This document shows, piece by piece, positions 19,318 through 29,859 of a DNA stretch of 64,000 nucleotides. The notes under the pieces are model-generated. The model had not been told where the DNA came from, ran no database searches, and worked only from the letters and a program-made list of their open reading frames with translations. This DNA comes from Pseudoramibacter sp. GTDB lineage: Bacteria; Bacillota; Clostridia; Eubacteriales; Eubacteriaceae. The translations under genes and the position numbers were made by a program. Every line of letters starts with the position of its first letter. The stretch's first letter is position 1. Location of the stretch: NCBI RefSeq assembly GCF_022484225.1, contig NZ_JAKVLT010000001.1, positions 1,550,001 to 1,614,000 of the forward strand. Reading direction: 5' to 3'.

Positions 19318-19583
19318 AGAAGATACCACAAAGAACTTGTATAGTATGTAAAGAAAAAAAAGCGAAAAAGCAGCTGTACCGTATTGTTTTGCTTTCTTCT
19401 GGTGAATTAATACTCGATCGAACAGGAAAACAAAATGGAAGAGGCGCTTACGTCTGTTCAGACTTTCAATGTATAAATAAATTAAATGCTTCATTATTAT
19501 CAAAAGCATTTAAGCAAAAAGTGTCATTGGAAATGGCAGAAAAATTAAAAAAAATATTATACGAGGAAACTAAAATGATGTAA
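19314..19583 (+). CDS. rnpM: YlxR-family RNase P modulator (RnpM)
   Basis: A small basic protein of 89 residues. It has the YlxR motifs [21 protein letters not shown] at the start and GRGAYVC followed by a Cys (C..C pairs resembling a nucleic-acid-binding knuckle). In B. subtilis YlxR (renamed RnpM) binds RNase P RNA and modulates the enzyme. It overlaps nusA by 4 bases. The L7Ae-like ylxQ gene that usually follows is missing: infB begins 22 bases after this stop. Confidence 0.93.
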   Translation: MKKIPQRTCIVCKEKKAKKQLYRIVLLSSGELILDRTGKQNGRGAYVCSDFQCINKLNASLLSKAFKQKVSLEMAEKLKKILYEETKMM

Positions 19584-19605
19584 GAATAATGAAGGAGGAG
19601 TTTGC

Positions 19606-21915
19606 ATGGCAAAATTGCGTGTTTATCAATTAGCAAGTCAATATGAAATTCCAAGCAGAGAATTTGTTCAAATTTTAAATAGATATGGTATTCCAGTAAA
19701 AAATCATATGAGCGCATTAACCGATCAACAAGTTAAAGAATTTAAAGCAACTTTTGATCCGGATAAAGATCGCAGAAAAGAAGAACAGCTTCCGCCCAAA
19801 AAGAGGAAAAAAGCTGTAACAGAAAAAAAAGATAAAACGAACAAATCAGCGAAAAAAAACACAGAAAATAAGGCATCAAATCAAAATAAAGAAAATAAGA
19901 CGGATAGCTCTACTCAAAAACAGAATGCATCTAAAAAGAAAAAGACTAAACAAGTAGAGAAAAAAAGAGCAGATAAAACAGAACAAAACCATCGAGTTGA
20001 CAAAAAGAGCAAACCTCAAGAAAAGAAAAATAAAAGGAAAAAATTTAAACATTCAAGCCATGAAGAAACTCTAAAAGTCAAAGATCATAGTAAAAAAGGG
20101 AAGGTTTCTCACTCAGTTTATAAAAAGAAAAAAGACGAAAAAAAATCTGAACAAGCCAAAAATAAGGTATATGAAATTCCAGAAAGCTTGACTGTCGGGG
20201 AATTGGCTGAAATTATTGGTGTTAATGCTGCAGATATTATTAAAACTTTGATGATGGCTGGTACGATGGCAACGATCAATCAAAGCATCGATTCAGATAC
20301 CGCACAGTTAGTTTGTGATGAACTTGGATATGAAGTTAAAGTAATAAAAGATGAAGATGTTTTTGAAAAGGTCATAGAAGAATATGATGAAAAGCAGACA
20401 GGTCATGAAGTGCCAAGACCCCCTGTTGTGACAGTTATGGGACACGTCGATCATGGAAAAACATCTTTATTGGATAGAATTAGAAAATCTCACGTAACTG
20501 CGAGTGAAGCAGGTGGTATTACTCAACATATTGGTGCGTATACTGTTAAAATCAAGGGAAAATCTATCACTTTTATTGATACACCTGGACATGCTGCGTT
20601 TACAGCAATGAGATCCAGAGGCGCTCAAATGACAGATATTGCTGTTCTTGTTGTCGCTGCAGATGATGGGGTAATGCCTCAAACTATTGAAGCTATCGAT
20701 CATGCAAAAGCTGCTAAAGTACCAATTATCGTTGCCATTAACAAAATAGATAAAGAAGGCGCGAATCCGGAAAGAGTCAAACAAGAACTTGTTGATCAAG
20801 GTGTGGTCGTTGAAGAATGGGGCGGAGACGTAATTTCAGTTCCTGTATCTGCTAAAAAAGGACAAAATATCGATGAACTACTTGAAGATATTTTGCTTGT
20901 TGCAGAAATGGAAGAACTCAAAGCTGATCCCAATCGTCCTGGCCGCGGATGTGTTATTGAAGCACAGCTAAAAAAAGGAAAAGGTTCCACCGCATCAATG
21001 TTAGTTCAGCAAGGGACACTTCATATTGGTGATGCAATAGTGTCAGGGACCACTTATGGGCGTGTCAGAACTATGGTTGACGATAAAGGACATCGGATTA
21101 AGAAAGCAGGACCGTCAAAACCAGTTGAAATTTCTGGATTGTCAGGAACTCCAGAAGCTGGCGATGATTTTATTGTAATGCCTTCGGATAAAGAGGCAAG
21201 ACAATTAGCTGAACGACGCCAAGAACAGGAAAAGAATGAAAAACAAACTAAAAACAATGTTTCACTTGATGACCTCTTTTCTAGAATAAAAGAAGGCAAC
21301 ATGAAAGACATTAACCTTATTGTAAAAGCGGACGTTCAAGGTTCTGTTGAAGCTTTGTCACAATCTCTGGTGAAATTAAGTAATGAAGAAGTTCGGGTTA
21401 ATGTAATCCATGGTGCTGTTGGAGCAGTTAACGAATCAGATGTATTATTAGCTTCTACATCGAATGCTATTATTATTGGATTCAATGTCAGACCAGACAA
21501 AAACGCATTAGAAGCAGCAGAACATGAAAAAGTGGATATTCGGCTTTATCGTGTTATTTACGATGCTATTGACGATGTTAAACAGGCTATGGAAGGAATG
21601 CTGGCCCCGGATTATGTTGAAAAAGTTACAGGGGAAGCAGAAGTAAGAAATACATTTAGAATTCCTGGTGGTATTATTGTAGCTGGAGCATATGTAACAG
21701 AAGGAAAAGTTTCTAGAACAGATGAAGTCCGTATTGTGCGCGATGGCATTGTAGTTTACGAGGGAAAGATTGGTTCTCTGCGTAGATTTAAGGATGATGT
21801 CAAAGCAGTACAGCAAGGCTATGAATGCGGAATTGGAATAGAAAAATACAATGATATCAAAGAAGGCGACATTATTGAAACCTTTATCAATGAAGCTGTC
21901 AAACGTGAGCTTTAA
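19606..21915 (+). CDS. infB: Translation initiation factor IF-2
   Basis: GTPase that brings initiator tRNA to the 30S subunit and joins subunits; 769 residues. Residues 1-50 form an N-terminal IF2N-type helical domain. Residues about 48-195 are a highly charged Lys/Glu/Gln/Ser linker. A second IF2N domain ([24 protein letters not shown]) precedes the G domain, with [12 protein letters not shown] near residue 285, [15 protein letters not shown] and NKID. Domains II-IV follow, ending with the fMet-tRNA-binding C2 domain. The ATG at 19606 follows GAAGGAGGAG. It is central to the operon. Confidence 0.98.
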   Translation: MAKLRVYQLASQYEIPSREFVQILNRYGIPVKNHMSALTDQQVKEFKATFDPDKDRRKEEQLPPKKRKKAVTEKKDKTNKSAKKNTENKASNQNKENKTDSSTQKQNASKKKKTKQVEKKRADKTEQNHRVDKKSKPQEKKNKRKKFKHSSHEETLKVKDHSKKGKVSHSVYKKKKDEKKSEQAKNKVYEIPESLTVGELAEIIGVNAADIIKTLMMAGTMATINQSIDSDTAQLVCDELGYEVKVIKDEDVFEKVIEEYDEKQTGHEVPRPPVVTVMGHVDHGKTSLLDRIRKSHVTASEAGGITQHIGAYTVKIKGKSITFIDTPGHAAFTAMRSRGAQMTDIAVLVVAADDGVMPQTIEAIDHAKAAKVPIIVAINKIDKEGANPERVKQELVDQGVVVEEWGGDVISVPVSAKKGQNIDELLEDILLVAEMEELKADPNRPGRGCVIEAQLKKGKGSTASMLVQQGTLHIGDAIVSGTTYGRVRTMVDDKGHRIKKAGPSKPVEISGLSGTPEAGDDFIVMPSDKEARQLAERRQEQEKNEKQTKNNVSLDDLFSRIKEGNMKDINLIVKADVQGSVEALSQSLVKLSNEEVRVNVIHGAVGAVNESDVLLASTSNAIIIGFNVRPDKNALEAAEHEKVDIRLYRVIYDAIDDVKQAMEGMLAPDYVEKVTGEAEVRNTFRIPGGIIVAGAYVTEGKVSRTDEVRIVRDGIVVYEGKIGSLRRFKDDVKAVQQGYECGIGIEKYNDIKEGDIIETFINEAVKREL

Positions 21916-21953
21916 TGATAAAAAACATATCATATAGAAAGAGGTGTTGACTT

Positions 21954-22313
21954 ATGGCTTCACACAGACTGGCAAGAATCAATGCACAAATTCAAAGAGA
22001 ATTGAGCTTGATTATTAATCAAAAGGCAAAGGATAAAAGGTTGCATAATTCAACATTCGGTATTACAGATGTTAAAGCAACACAAGATTTGAAGGTCGCA
22101 AAGGTATACATCTCTGTTATAGGCACACAGCAGGAAAAAGAAGATATCATTGATGCACTTAATAATGCAAAGGGATTTTTGAGAAGTTCTTTGGGACGTG
22201 TGCTAAAGACGCATACAACGCCAGAACTTATTTTTAAGATAGATGAATCTGTAGAATACGGCATGCATATAGATGAAATATTATCAAATTTAAAAAATGA
22301 AAAAAATCAATGA
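21954..22313 (+). CDS. rbfA: 30S ribosome-binding factor RbfA
   Basis: A cold-responsive 16S rRNA maturation factor, 119 residues with a KH-like fold. Recognisable are RLARINAQIQRELSLIINQKAKD at the N-terminus, VKATQDLKVAKVYISVIG, and the late helix NAKGFLRSSLGRVLKTHTTPELIFKIDESVEYG. The ATG at 21954 follows GAGGTG. It sits between infB and nrnA and overlaps nrnA by 17 bases. Confidence 0.95.
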   Translation: MASHRLARINAQIQRELSLIINQKAKDKRLHNSTFGITDVKATQDLKVAKVYISVIGTQQEKEDIIDALNNAKGFLRSSLGRVLKTHTTPELIFKIDESVEYGMHIDEILSNLKNEKNQ

Positions 22314-23274
22314 AAAAATAATAGATTACATTAACGATCATCAGTTTTTCCTGATTATTACACATCAAAAACCTGATGGTGATGCGATTGGTTCTTCTAT
22401 CGCTTTGGGAAAAGGACTAAAGAAGATCGGGAAAAAGGTTAATTATTTTATTCAAATGCCGATTGAACAGAATTTGAATTTGTTTGATGAAATCGAGTTT
22501 TTTAATAAGATTACATATAAAGAATTTGATGCTGTCATTACTGTAGATTGTTCGACGTGGTCGCATACATATAGACCTGAACAAATTCCTGAATATAAAC
22601 AATTGATTAATATTGATCATCATATTACGAATGAAGGATATGGGGATTATAATCATGTTGAAAATGTTTCAGCAAATGCAGAACTGATCTATCGACTTTT
22701 ATGTCAATTAAATATTCCATTAGATGAAGAGATGGCTGATGCATTGTTTACTGGAATTTCGACTGATACAGGATCATTCCAATTTTCAAATGTAACATCT
22801 GAAACACATGAAATTGCAGCTCAACTTTATAAATATCCTTTTTCATATGCGGAATTGTCAAGAAAATTACATCATGAAAAGAGTATTGAGCAATATAAAA
22901 TGTACGGTGCTGCTATTCAAAACATTAAACTAATTAATCATGGCACAATCAGTTGGACTCTTTTAGATTATTCAACTATTCAGCAATATGGCGGTGATGT
23001 TAATATATCTGACGATATTGCCAATATTGGTGTCAATATCAAAGGAGTCGATGTTGCTGTAACATTAAAGGAAGTTGAAAAACAAAAATATCGTGTTTCT
23101 CTTCGTGCAAGTTCAGAGTGTGCACTTGATGTTTCAAAAATTGCAAAATTTTATGGCGGTGGAGGCCACGATAAAGCGGCAGGATTTACCTATCAGTCAG
23201 AAATTGAGATTTTGCTAAATAAAATTGTTGGAGAATATAATATTGCAAAGGATAGAAGAGGCAGACAACAATAA
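22297..23274 (+). CDS. nrnA: NrnA-type DHH phosphoesterase (nanoRNase / pAp phosphatase)
   Basis: Degrades short RNA oligonucleotides and 3',5'-bisphosphate nucleotides (pAp) in Bacillota. The 325 residues have the DHH-domain metal motifs THQKPDGDAIGS, TVDCS and NIDHHITNEGYGD, a TGISTDTGSFQFSNV segment, and the C-terminal DHHA1 motif GGGGHDKAAGF. The position between rbfA and truB is the standard one for nrnA. The start overlaps the rbfA end by 17 bases; the end overlaps the truB frame. Confidence 0.93.
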   Translation: MKKINEKIIDYINDHQFFLIITHQKPDGDAIGSSIALGKGLKKIGKKVNYFIQMPIEQNLNLFDEIEFFNKITYKEFDAVITVDCSTWSHTYRPEQIPEYKQLINIDHHITNEGYGDYNHVENVSANAELIYRLLCQLNIPLDEEMADALFTGISTDTGSFQFSNVTSETHEIAAQLYKYPFSYAELSRKLHHEKSIEQYKMYGAAIQNIKLINHGTISWTLLDYSTIQQYGGDVNISDDIANIGVNIKGVDVAVTLKEVEKQKYRVSLRASSECALDVSKIAKFYGGGGHDKAAGFTYQSEIEILLNKIVGEYNIAKDRRGRQQ

Positions 23275-24166
23275 AGATGGTGTTTTAATTGTAAATAAAC
23301 CGTCTGGAATGACTTCCCATGATTTAGTAAATATTACCCGTAAATTATATAATTTGAAGAAAATCGGACATACGGGTACATTGGATCCGGATGCAAAGGG
23401 CGTGATGATTCTTGCTCTGGGACGTGCTACAAAATTCATACGATTTTTTTCAGATACTGATAAAACGTATATTGCAGAAATACTTTTTGGCCAAGAAACG
23501 GATACTTACGATAGTAGTGGAAAAATTATCAAGGAGCAGAAGCCTGATTTTACAAGATCATCTTTTAGATCTTGTTTGACTTCTTTTGTTGGAGAAACGT
23601 TGCAGAGACCTCCTATTTATTCTGCATTAAAAAAAGAAGGTAAGCGTTACTATGAATACGCTAGAATGGGAACAAAAATTGATATTCCAAAACGGCCTGT
23701 GAAAATTTTTGATATTAAAATATTAGAAGAGACGATTCCATTTTCAGCAATAATTCAAGTAAAATGTTCCTCTGGCACATATATTAGAAGTTTATGTCAT
23801 GACATAGGTTCTTCTTTAAAAACATGTGCTTGTATGGGGAATTTAGAGCGAATTGCCGTGGGGAATATTAGCATAGACCAGGCTTATGATATTAGTACAT
23901 TAAAAAAAATGAATATGGATCAACGAAAAAAAATATTATTGCCTGTTGATCGGTTATTAATGTCGTATCATTGTGCAAAAAGTAATAGCCGTGGAGATCA
24001 CTTTATTCAAAATGGAAATGCGTTATTACAATGGAATTCTGCAATGCCTTTTGATTCATATCAAGACGGTGAGCTGCTTAAAATTTATAATAGCGAAAAT
24101 CGCTTTATTGGTATTGGGCAATTCAGACAATCTGAGAATGGAATTTTTCCAATAAGAATGGTTTAA
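23243..24166 (+). CDS. truB: tRNA pseudouridine(55) synthase TruB
   Basis: Makes pseudouridine 55 in the T-loop of tRNAs. Motifs are GVLIVNKPSGMTSHDLV, KIGHTGTLDPDAKGVMILALGRATK with the catalytic Asp in the GTLDPDA loop, the PPIYSALKKEGKRYYEYAR thumb and GTYIRSLCHDIG. A C-terminal PUA-like region is short. There is no ATG or GTG before the conserved part. TTG 23243, 9 bases after GGAG at 23230-23233, is the best start (307 residues); in-frame TTGs at 23225 and 23228 are alternatives. The start lies inside the 3' end of nrnA, so it is coupled. Confidence 0.94.
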   Translation: MQRIEEADNNKDGVLIVNKPSGMTSHDLVNITRKLYNLKKIGHTGTLDPDAKGVMILALGRATKFIRFFSDTDKTYIAEILFGQETDTYDSSGKIIKEQKPDFTRSSFRSCLTSFVGETLQRPPIYSALKKEGKRYYEYARMGTKIDIPKRPVKIFDIKILEETIPFSAIIQVKCSSGTYIRSLCHDIGSSLKTCACMGNLERIAVGNISIDQAYDISTLKKMNMDQRKKILLPVDRLLMSYHCAKSNSRGDHFIQNGNALLQWNSAMPFDSYQDGELLKIYNSENRFIGIGQFRQSENGIFPIRMV

Positions 24167-24171
24167 ATAGT

Positions 24172-25080
24172 ATGAAAAATGCAAACAAAAGCCAAGGTAT
24201 TGTGATGGCACTAGGTTTTTTTGATGGTGTTCACAAGGGACATCAGGCTCTATTAAAAAAAACATTAGAAGTTTCTAATGAGGAAAACTTAGAATCTAGT
24301 GTTATGACGTTTAAAAAGCACCCGTTAAATTTAATTTTTCCCTCTTATGCTCCAGATCTCATTACAACAAATGATGAAAAGATAAATCTCATCCGTTCGT
24401 TCGGCATTCAGCATGTATACTTGAATGATTTTAATGAAAGATTGATGAATTTGTCGAGTGAAAATTTCATCCGAGATTATCTGTTAAAAAAGTATAATTT
24501 GAAGCATCTTGTTGTTGGATTTAATTATACATTTGGATATAAAGGAGCTGGCACGGTAGAAACTTTGAAGAAATATGGGAAAAAATATCATATAGGAATT
24601 TCAGTTGTTCCTCCATGTATAATTGACGGAGAGCCAGTTAGCAGTACAAGAATTAGGGAATTAATTAAGTCGGGAAAAGTTGATGAGGTAGAGCCTCTTT
24701 TGGGAAGATATTATCAGGTCAAAGGATCGATTGTTAAAGGCAAAGGGTTGGGCCATCAATTTGGTGTACCAACGGCTAACTTAAAGTTAAAAAATAAAGT
24801 TATCCTGCCAAGTCCTGGTGTGTACTATACATCCATTATTTTGCACAATCGGACCTTTGATGGTTTGACTAATTTAGGCTCGAATCCAACTTTTAAGCAG
24901 CATCCATATTCTATAGAAACTTATATTTATGATTTTGATGAAGACATCTATAATCAAACAATGGTCATTATTTTTAAGAAAAAAATCAGGGATGAGATTA
25001 AATTTGATAGTGTTAATGATTTAATGGACAGAATTAAATCTGATATTAATTATATTGATAAAATCTACCATAAATCATAA
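24172..25080 (+). CDS. ribF: Bifunctional riboflavin kinase/FAD synthetase
   Basis: Converts riboflavin to FMN and then FAD. The 302-residue protein has an N-terminal nucleotidyltransferase domain (ALGFFDGVHKGHQALLKK, VVGFNYTFGYKGAGT, and STRIRELIKSGKV). The C-terminal flavokinase domain begins near residue 183 (VKGSIVKGKGLGHQFGVPTANL, with the GVYYTSI and NLGSNPTF strands). It starts 5 bases after truB and is followed by dnaG in the same direction, as in many Bacillota. Confidence 0.95.
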   Translation: MKNANKSQGIVMALGFFDGVHKGHQALLKKTLEVSNEENLESSVMTFKKHPLNLIFPSYAPDLITTNDEKINLIRSFGIQHVYLNDFNERLMNLSSENFIRDYLLKKYNLKHLVVGFNYTFGYKGAGTVETLKKYGKKYHIGISVVPPCIIDGEPVSSTRIRELIKSGKVDEVEPLLGRYYQVKGSIVKGKGLGHQFGVPTANLKLKNKVILPSPGVYYTSIILHNRTFDGLTNLGSNPTFKQHPYSIETYIYDFDEDIYNQTMVIIFKKKIRDEIKFDSVNDLMDRIKSDINYIDKIYHKS

Positions 25081-25094
25081 GTAGGGGAAGTAGT

Positions 25095-26846
25095 ATGCCT
25101 CGTTATTCAGAAGAAATTATTCAACAAGTAATTGAAGCTAATGATATTGTCGATATTATTTCTACATATGTGCAGTTAAAAAAATCAGGCCATTCTTTTA
25201 TGGGCAGGTGTCCTTTTCATAATGAGCGAACGCCGTCATTTTCTGTATCTCCGGATAAACAACTTTATCATTGCTTTGGCTGCGGTGCGAGTGGTAATGT
25301 TATTTCTTTTGTGATGGATATTGAGAATATGACTTTTCCTGAAGCTTTGGAATGGCTAGCTGAACGGGCAAATATTACTTTACCACGAAATTCGGAATAT
25401 ACAGATTTACAATATCAACAGAAAAAAAGATATTATGAAATAAATCGCAGACTTGCAAATTATTACTATTTATTATTAAAGCATTCCTCGAAGGGGAAAA
25501 GCTATCTTAATAAAAGAGGATTAAATCCATCAACAGTTAAAACTTTTGGAATAGGATATTCAAAAGATTCATGGAACAATGCTTATAGATTCTTATCAAA
25601 GCAAAAAGTGACTTCTGAAGAGATGTTAGCAATAGGTTTAATAGCCAAAGGAAAAAATGGGCGATTGTATGATCGATTTCGTGATCGATTAATGATTCCT
25701 ATTCAGAACAGTAGAGATCAAATAATAGGTTTTGGCGGAAGAATCATGAGCAATGATAGAAACGCACCAAAATATTTAAATTCACCGGAATCGATTATTT
25801 TTTCAAAAGGTTATGAACTTTTCAACTTAAATAGAGCAAAGAAAAACATTCAGGATAATCAATTTATTTTAGTTGAAGGGTATATGGACGTAATTGCTTT
25901 GTTTCAATATGGAATAAAAAATGTTGTAGCAGCATTAGGCACTGCTTTTACTGAACATCATGTTAAGTTATTAGAGCGGTATGTTAATTCTGTTGTTTTA
26001 TGTTTTGATGGTGATCAAGCCGGAGAAAAAGCAACACTTCGTGCTATTGAAATATTGAAAAAATCAGATCTAGAGATTAAGGTTTTGAGATTAAATATTG
26101 AAGATGATCCAGATTCTTTCATTCGCAAAAATGGATCGGATGCATTTTTAGAAAAAATAAAAGATTCTAAAACCGTAACTGATTATTTATTAGATAATTT
26201 ATTAAAAAATAATTCTTTGAAAACGCATGAAGATCGAATTCGTTATGTGAATGAGGCAATTCCGATTCTTCAAAATACAAGAAATGATATGGAAAAAGAT
26301 TTTTACTCCAAAGTCGTTTCAAAAAGGACTGGGATCTCTGCTACAATAATATATAATGAAGTTAAAAAAAACAAAAAACCATCTGTTGTGCTTAATCATC
26401 AAAGCAATGAATTAACTTCATCATCAAAAATACCACTAGCTTTAGAACAAGCAGAAAAAAATATTATTGTTGGATTATTAAAAGGAAATATTAATATTTC
26501 ATCTTGTTTAAAGAATCAATTATATTTTTCAGATCCCTTTTATAAAAAAATTTATGGATTTATTGAGAAAAAGCCAGACATAGTTATTTCAACGATAGTA
26601 TCTTTATTAGAGCCCAATGAAGCACAACGTTTATCTAATTTACTGAATAATGACGATGAACAAGAAGATATTAATTATACTGAAAGTATGCAGCTATTAA
26701 ATAAAAAATGGAAAGAGGAAAAAATCAGTCAATTAACGAATAAGCTTAAACAAGATCCTTCGAATCCGAACGTAATCGAAATTATGAGACAAATACAAAT
26801 TTTAAAAACTGAGTTAAGTACTGGAGGAGAAAATGGCAACAAATAA
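25095..26846 (+). CDS. dnaG: DNA primase
   Basis: Synthesises RNA primers for replication; 583 residues. The zinc-binding domain spans about residues 38-65 ([15 protein letters not shown] ... [14 protein letters not shown]). The RNA polymerase core includes the Toprim domain, with [13 protein letters not shown] near residue 257 and [15 protein letters not shown]-terminal helicase-binding region follows, less conserved. The ATG at 25095 follows AGGGGAAG. It overlaps rpoD by 14 bases. The upstream rpsU of the classical macromolecular synthesis operon is absent; instead this block is joined to the nusA-infB operon. Confidence 0.97.
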   Translation: MPRYSEEIIQQVIEANDIVDIISTYVQLKKSGHSFMGRCPFHNERTPSFSVSPDKQLYHCFGCGASGNVISFVMDIENMTFPEALEWLAERANITLPRNSEYTDLQYQQKKRYYEINRRLANYYYLLLKHSSKGKSYLNKRGLNPSTVKTFGIGYSKDSWNNAYRFLSKQKVTSEEMLAIGLIAKGKNGRLYDRFRDRLMIPIQNSRDQIIGFGGRIMSNDRNAPKYLNSPESIIFSKGYELFNLNRAKKNIQDNQFILVEGYMDVIALFQYGIKNVVAALGTAFTEHHVKLLERYVNSVVLCFDGDQAGEKATLRAIEILKKSDLEIKVLRLNIEDDPDSFIRKNGSDAFLEKIKDSKTVTDYLLDNLLKNNSLKTHEDRIRYVNEAIPILQNTRNDMEKDFYSKVVSKRTGISATIIYNEVKKNKKPSVVLNHQSNELTSSSKIPLALEQAEKNIIVGLLKGNINISSCLKNQLYFSDPFYKKIYGFIEKKPDIVISTIVSLLEPNEAQRLSNLLNNDDEQEDINYTESMQLLNKKWKEEKISQLTNKLKQDPSNPNVIEIMRQIQILKTELSTGGENGNK

Positions 26847-28026
26847 ATCGGACAAGTTGACAAAAAATAATGTTCTTAATCAATTAGGCCAAAATGAAAA
26901 AATTATAGAAGATATTACGCCAGAACTTAAAAAAATGCCAGAAGTTAAAACCCTAATTGAAAAGGGAAAAAAGAAAGGTTTCTTGGATAATAAAGATATC
27001 GAAGATACTTTAGGCAAAAAGGATCTGGATTCTGATGAAATTGATTCTATTTATTTATATCTTCAAAAATTAGGTATTAATTTAATTTTTGGGGATGATG
27101 CAGATGATTTATCAGATATGGATGATTCAAGTATCGCAGAATTAAAAGAAATTGAAAAGAACGAAAAGAAAAAAGATGCTGAATTGTCTGATAGCATTAA
27201 TGTTAATGATCCAGTACGACTTTATCTCAAAGAAATTGGCAGAGTGCCTCTGCTTACACCTGAACAAGAAATGGAAATTGCCAAACGCATGGACGCAGGT
27301 GATGAAGAAGCAAAAAAGGAATTGGCAGAAGCCAATTTACGCTTAGTTGTAAGCATTGCAAAGCGTTATGTAGGGAGAGGAATGTCTTTCCTTGATTTAA
27401 TTCAAGAAGGCAATCTTGGCCTGATTAAAGCCGTTGAAAAATTTGATTATAAAAAAGGGTTTAAGTTTTCAACATATGCAACATGGTGGATTAGGCAAGC
27501 CATAACTCGTGCAATTGCTGATCAGGCAAGAACTATTCGAATTCCGGTACATATGGTTGAAACAATAAATAAACTTATTCGAGTTTCCCGTCAATTACTG
27601 CAAGAATATGGAAGAGAACCAACACCTGCAGAAATAGGAAAAGAAATGGGATTTTCAGAAGAAAAAGTTCGCGAAATACAGAAAATTGCTCAAGACCCTG
27701 TTTCACTCGAAACACCTATTGGTGAAGAAGAAGACAGTCATTTGGGAGATTTTATTCCAGATGATGAAGCACCAGCACCATCTGAAGCAGCTTCGTATGC
27801 CTTATTAAAAGAACAATTAATAGATGTTTTAAGCACGTTAACAGATCGTGAAGAAAAAGTATTAAGATTGCGTTTTGGTTTAGATGATGGCCGTGCAAGG
27901 ACTTTGGAGGAAGTTGGTAAAGAATTTGATGTTACACGGGAAAGAATTCGTCAAATAGAAGCTAAAGCACTCCGAAAATTACGTCATCCTAGTCGAAGCA
28001 AAAAATTAAAAGATTATTTAACCTAA
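26833..28026 (+). CDS. rpoD: RNA polymerase primary sigma factor (sigma-70/SigA)
   Basis: Housekeeping sigma factor, 397 residues. Regions in order: an acidic/lysine-rich region 1.1-like N-terminus (about 1-115), region 1.2 ([21 protein letters not shown]), region 2 with [21 protein letters not shown] and the -10-reading helix [13 protein letters not shown], region 3, and region 4.2 with [33 protein letters not shown]. The ATG at 26833 follows TGGAGGAG inside the end of dnaG. Promoters found here with TTGAAA/TATAAT-like boxes fit such a sigma factor. Confidence 0.98.
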   Translation: MATNKSDKLTKNNVLNQLGQNEKIIEDITPELKKMPEVKTLIEKGKKKGFLDNKDIEDTLGKKDLDSDEIDSIYLYLQKLGINLIFGDDADDLSDMDDSSIAELKEIEKNEKKKDAELSDSINVNDPVRLYLKEIGRVPLLTPEQEMEIAKRMDAGDEEAKKELAEANLRLVVSIAKRYVGRGMSFLDLIQEGNLGLIKAVEKFDYKKGFKFSTYATWWIRQAITRAIADQARTIRIPVHMVETINKLIRVSRQLLQEYGREPTPAEIGKEMGFSEEKVREIQKIAQDPVSLETPIGEEEDSHLGDFIPDDEAPAPSEAASYALLKEQLIDVLSTLTDREEKVLRLRFGLDDGRARTLEEVGKEFDVTRERIRQIEAKALRKLRHPSRSKKLKDYLT

Positions 28027-28730
28027 TGATTTCTCCGAGATTAAATGCCATTGCCCAATTAATAGAAGGCAAGAATTGTGTTGCTGATATAGGAACAGAT
28101 CATGGAATAATTCCTATAGAACTCATTCGATCTCAAAAATCAGAAAAAGTAATTGCTACCGATATCTCAGCACAATCATTAATGAAAACACAAAAAAAAG
28201 TTAAGCTGAATCATCTTGAAGAAAGAATTGATATGCGCGTTGGAGATGGTTTGGCTCCTATTAATCAAAATGAATGCGATGCGATCATTATCGCTGGTAT
28301 GGGAGGGCTATTGATACGTGATATTTTGAAAGACGGTCTGTCAAAGCTAGGAACGGCTCAACTTATTGTACAACCTATGAATAATGCACAATTTGTACGA
28401 ATGATGCTTGAAAAAATACATTATCGTATTGTGAAAGAAATTGTTATTTATGAACGGCATCATTATTATCAAATTATTTTTGCAGTGCCTGGTTTAATGA
28501 AAATTGACAACCCAATTGATTATTGGATTGGATTAAAAAGTGCAAGCTCCTTTACTCCAACTTATAGTAATTTTATCGAATGGTTTATTAAGCAACAAGA
28601 AAAAATTATCAAAATAGCTGGAAAACAAAAGAACACCGCTAATGTCAGTCGTAAAATAAATCAGACAAAGTATTTTATTCGTATGTTAAAAGAACAAAAA
28701 GAAAAATTTTATACGGAGAATGATTGCTAA
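28026..28730 (+). CDS. trmK: tRNA (adenine22-N1)-methyltransferase TrmK
   Basis: SAM-dependent methyltransferase making m1A22 in bacterial tRNA. The 234 residues have the TrmK pattern: SPRLNAIAQLI, VADIGTDHGIIPIELI (SAM motif I), VIATDISAQSL, MRVGDGLAPI and AIIIAGMGGLLI (motif IV), then a helical C-terminal domain. The ATG overlaps the rpoD stop (TAATG), and trmK overlaps the next gene by one base. The rpoD-trmK-nif3 order is conserved in Gram-positives. Confidence 0.93.
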   Translation: MISPRLNAIAQLIEGKNCVADIGTDHGIIPIELIRSQKSEKVIATDISAQSLMKTQKKVKLNHLEERIDMRVGDGLAPINQNECDAIIIAGMGGLLIRDILKDGLSKLGTAQLIVQPMNNAQFVRMMLEKIHYRIVKEIVIYERHHYYQIIFAVPGLMKIDNPIDYWIGLKSASSFTPTYSNFIEWFIKQQEKIIKIAGKQKNTANVSRKINQTKYFIRMLKEQKEKFYTENDC

Positions 28731-29836
28731 TGAAAGCAAGGGACATTTATGCTGCTATTGAAGAGACTGCACCTCCTTATTTAGCTGAAAAATGGGACAA
28801 TTCTGGTCTTCAAGTTGGCTCTAGAAATCGAGATATACAAAAAGTTTTATTAGCACTCGATGTAACAGAATCGGTAGTACAAGAAGCTATCCATAAGAAT
28901 GTGCAGTTAATTGTTTCACATCATCCTTTTATTTTTAATGGTATTAAATCAATTTGTGTAGATTCAGGAAAGGGTGAATTAGTTTCTCAATTGATTAAAC
29001 ACGATATTTCTGTATATTCTGCACATACGAATTTAGATTCAGCAAAATTGGGATTAAATGATTTTATTGCTGATCGGTTTCAAATAAAAGAGACACAACC
29101 TCTTGTTCCATCTCCTCATGATCAACTGTACAAACTAGTGATTTTTACACCACAAAATTTTTCTCAGAAAATATTAGAAGTATTAGAAAAGAATGGTGCA
29201 GGTGTTTTGGGAAAATACAGTTGTTCATCCTTTAGGACAACAGGGAAGTCGACTTTTAAGCCGCTTGAAGGGGCAAATCCATATATAGGACAGTTAAATA
29301 AAGTTGAAACAGTTGTTGAAGATAGAATTGAAACTATTATCAGTCAAAATTTAATTAAGAAAATCCTACCCATCATAAAGCAAGTTCATCCATACGAAGA
29401 AATGGCATATGATTTATATCCATTAGATTCTTCGATATCAAAAAATGAAAATGGTCTTGGCAAAATTGGCGATTTAGAAAGGCCATTAACTCCGAAAGAA
29501 TTTATTTCTGAAATAAAAAAAGTTTTGGATCTTCCATTTGTGCGAACCGCAGGACCGACGCCTAAAAAAGTAAAAAAAGTTGCACTTTGCACTGGAGCTG
29601 GGGCTGAATTTATTAGTATAGCTAAACTAAAGGGAGCAGATGCTTATATTACCGGTGATTTGAAATACCATGAAGCGCAAAACGCAAAGGAAAATGATCT
29701 TTGGGTGATTGATGCAGGTCATTTTGGGACGGAAAAGAATGTTGTTTATCTTTTGGAAAAAATCATACATTCAGCATATCCTTCGTTAGAAATTATTATT
29801 TCAGATAATGTGAATGATTTTTTTAATATATATTAA
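28730..29836 (+). CDS. Nif3-like dinuclear metal-centre protein (YqfO/GTP cyclohydrolase I type 2 family)
   Basis: A 368-residue Nif3-family protein. Metal-binding histidines appear in IVSHHPFIFNG and in VYSAHTNLDSA, with a C-terminal ITGDLKYHEAQNAKE and VIDAGHFGTEKN. The middle (about residues 130-235) is the PII/CutA-like insert found in YqfO, including VHPYEEMAYDLYP. The start is taken at ATG 28730 (overlapping the trmK stop, with GGAG at 28715-28718), not at an in-frame TTG 6 bases earlier. The physiological substrate of the family is not settled; the type-2 GTP cyclohydrolase label comes from a minority of members. Confidence 0.9.
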   Translation: MKARDIYAAIEETAPPYLAEKWDNSGLQVGSRNRDIQKVLLALDVTESVVQEAIHKNVQLIVSHHPFIFNGIKSICVDSGKGELVSQLIKHDISVYSAHTNLDSAKLGLNDFIADRFQIKETQPLVPSPHDQLYKLVIFTPQNFSQKILEVLEKNGAGVLGKYSCSSFRTTGKSTFKPLEGANPYIGQLNKVETVVEDRIETIISQNLIKKILPIIKQVHPYEEMAYDLYPLDSSISKNENGLGKIGDLERPLTPKEFISEIKKVLDLPFVRTAGPTPKKVKKVALCTGAGAEFISIAKLKGADAYITGDLKYHEAQNAKENDLWVIDAGHFGTEKNVVYLLEKIIHSAYPSLEIIISDNVNDFFNIY

Positions 29837-29859
29837 TAATTTAAAGTGAGGGGAATTTT

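Noticed and set aside
21508..21933. Antisense 141-codon frame opposite the end of infB
   Set aside because: It lies fully inside the conserved C-terminal domains of IF-2 and is rich in Cys, Phe, Asn and Ile as expected for antisense of an AT-rich gene.
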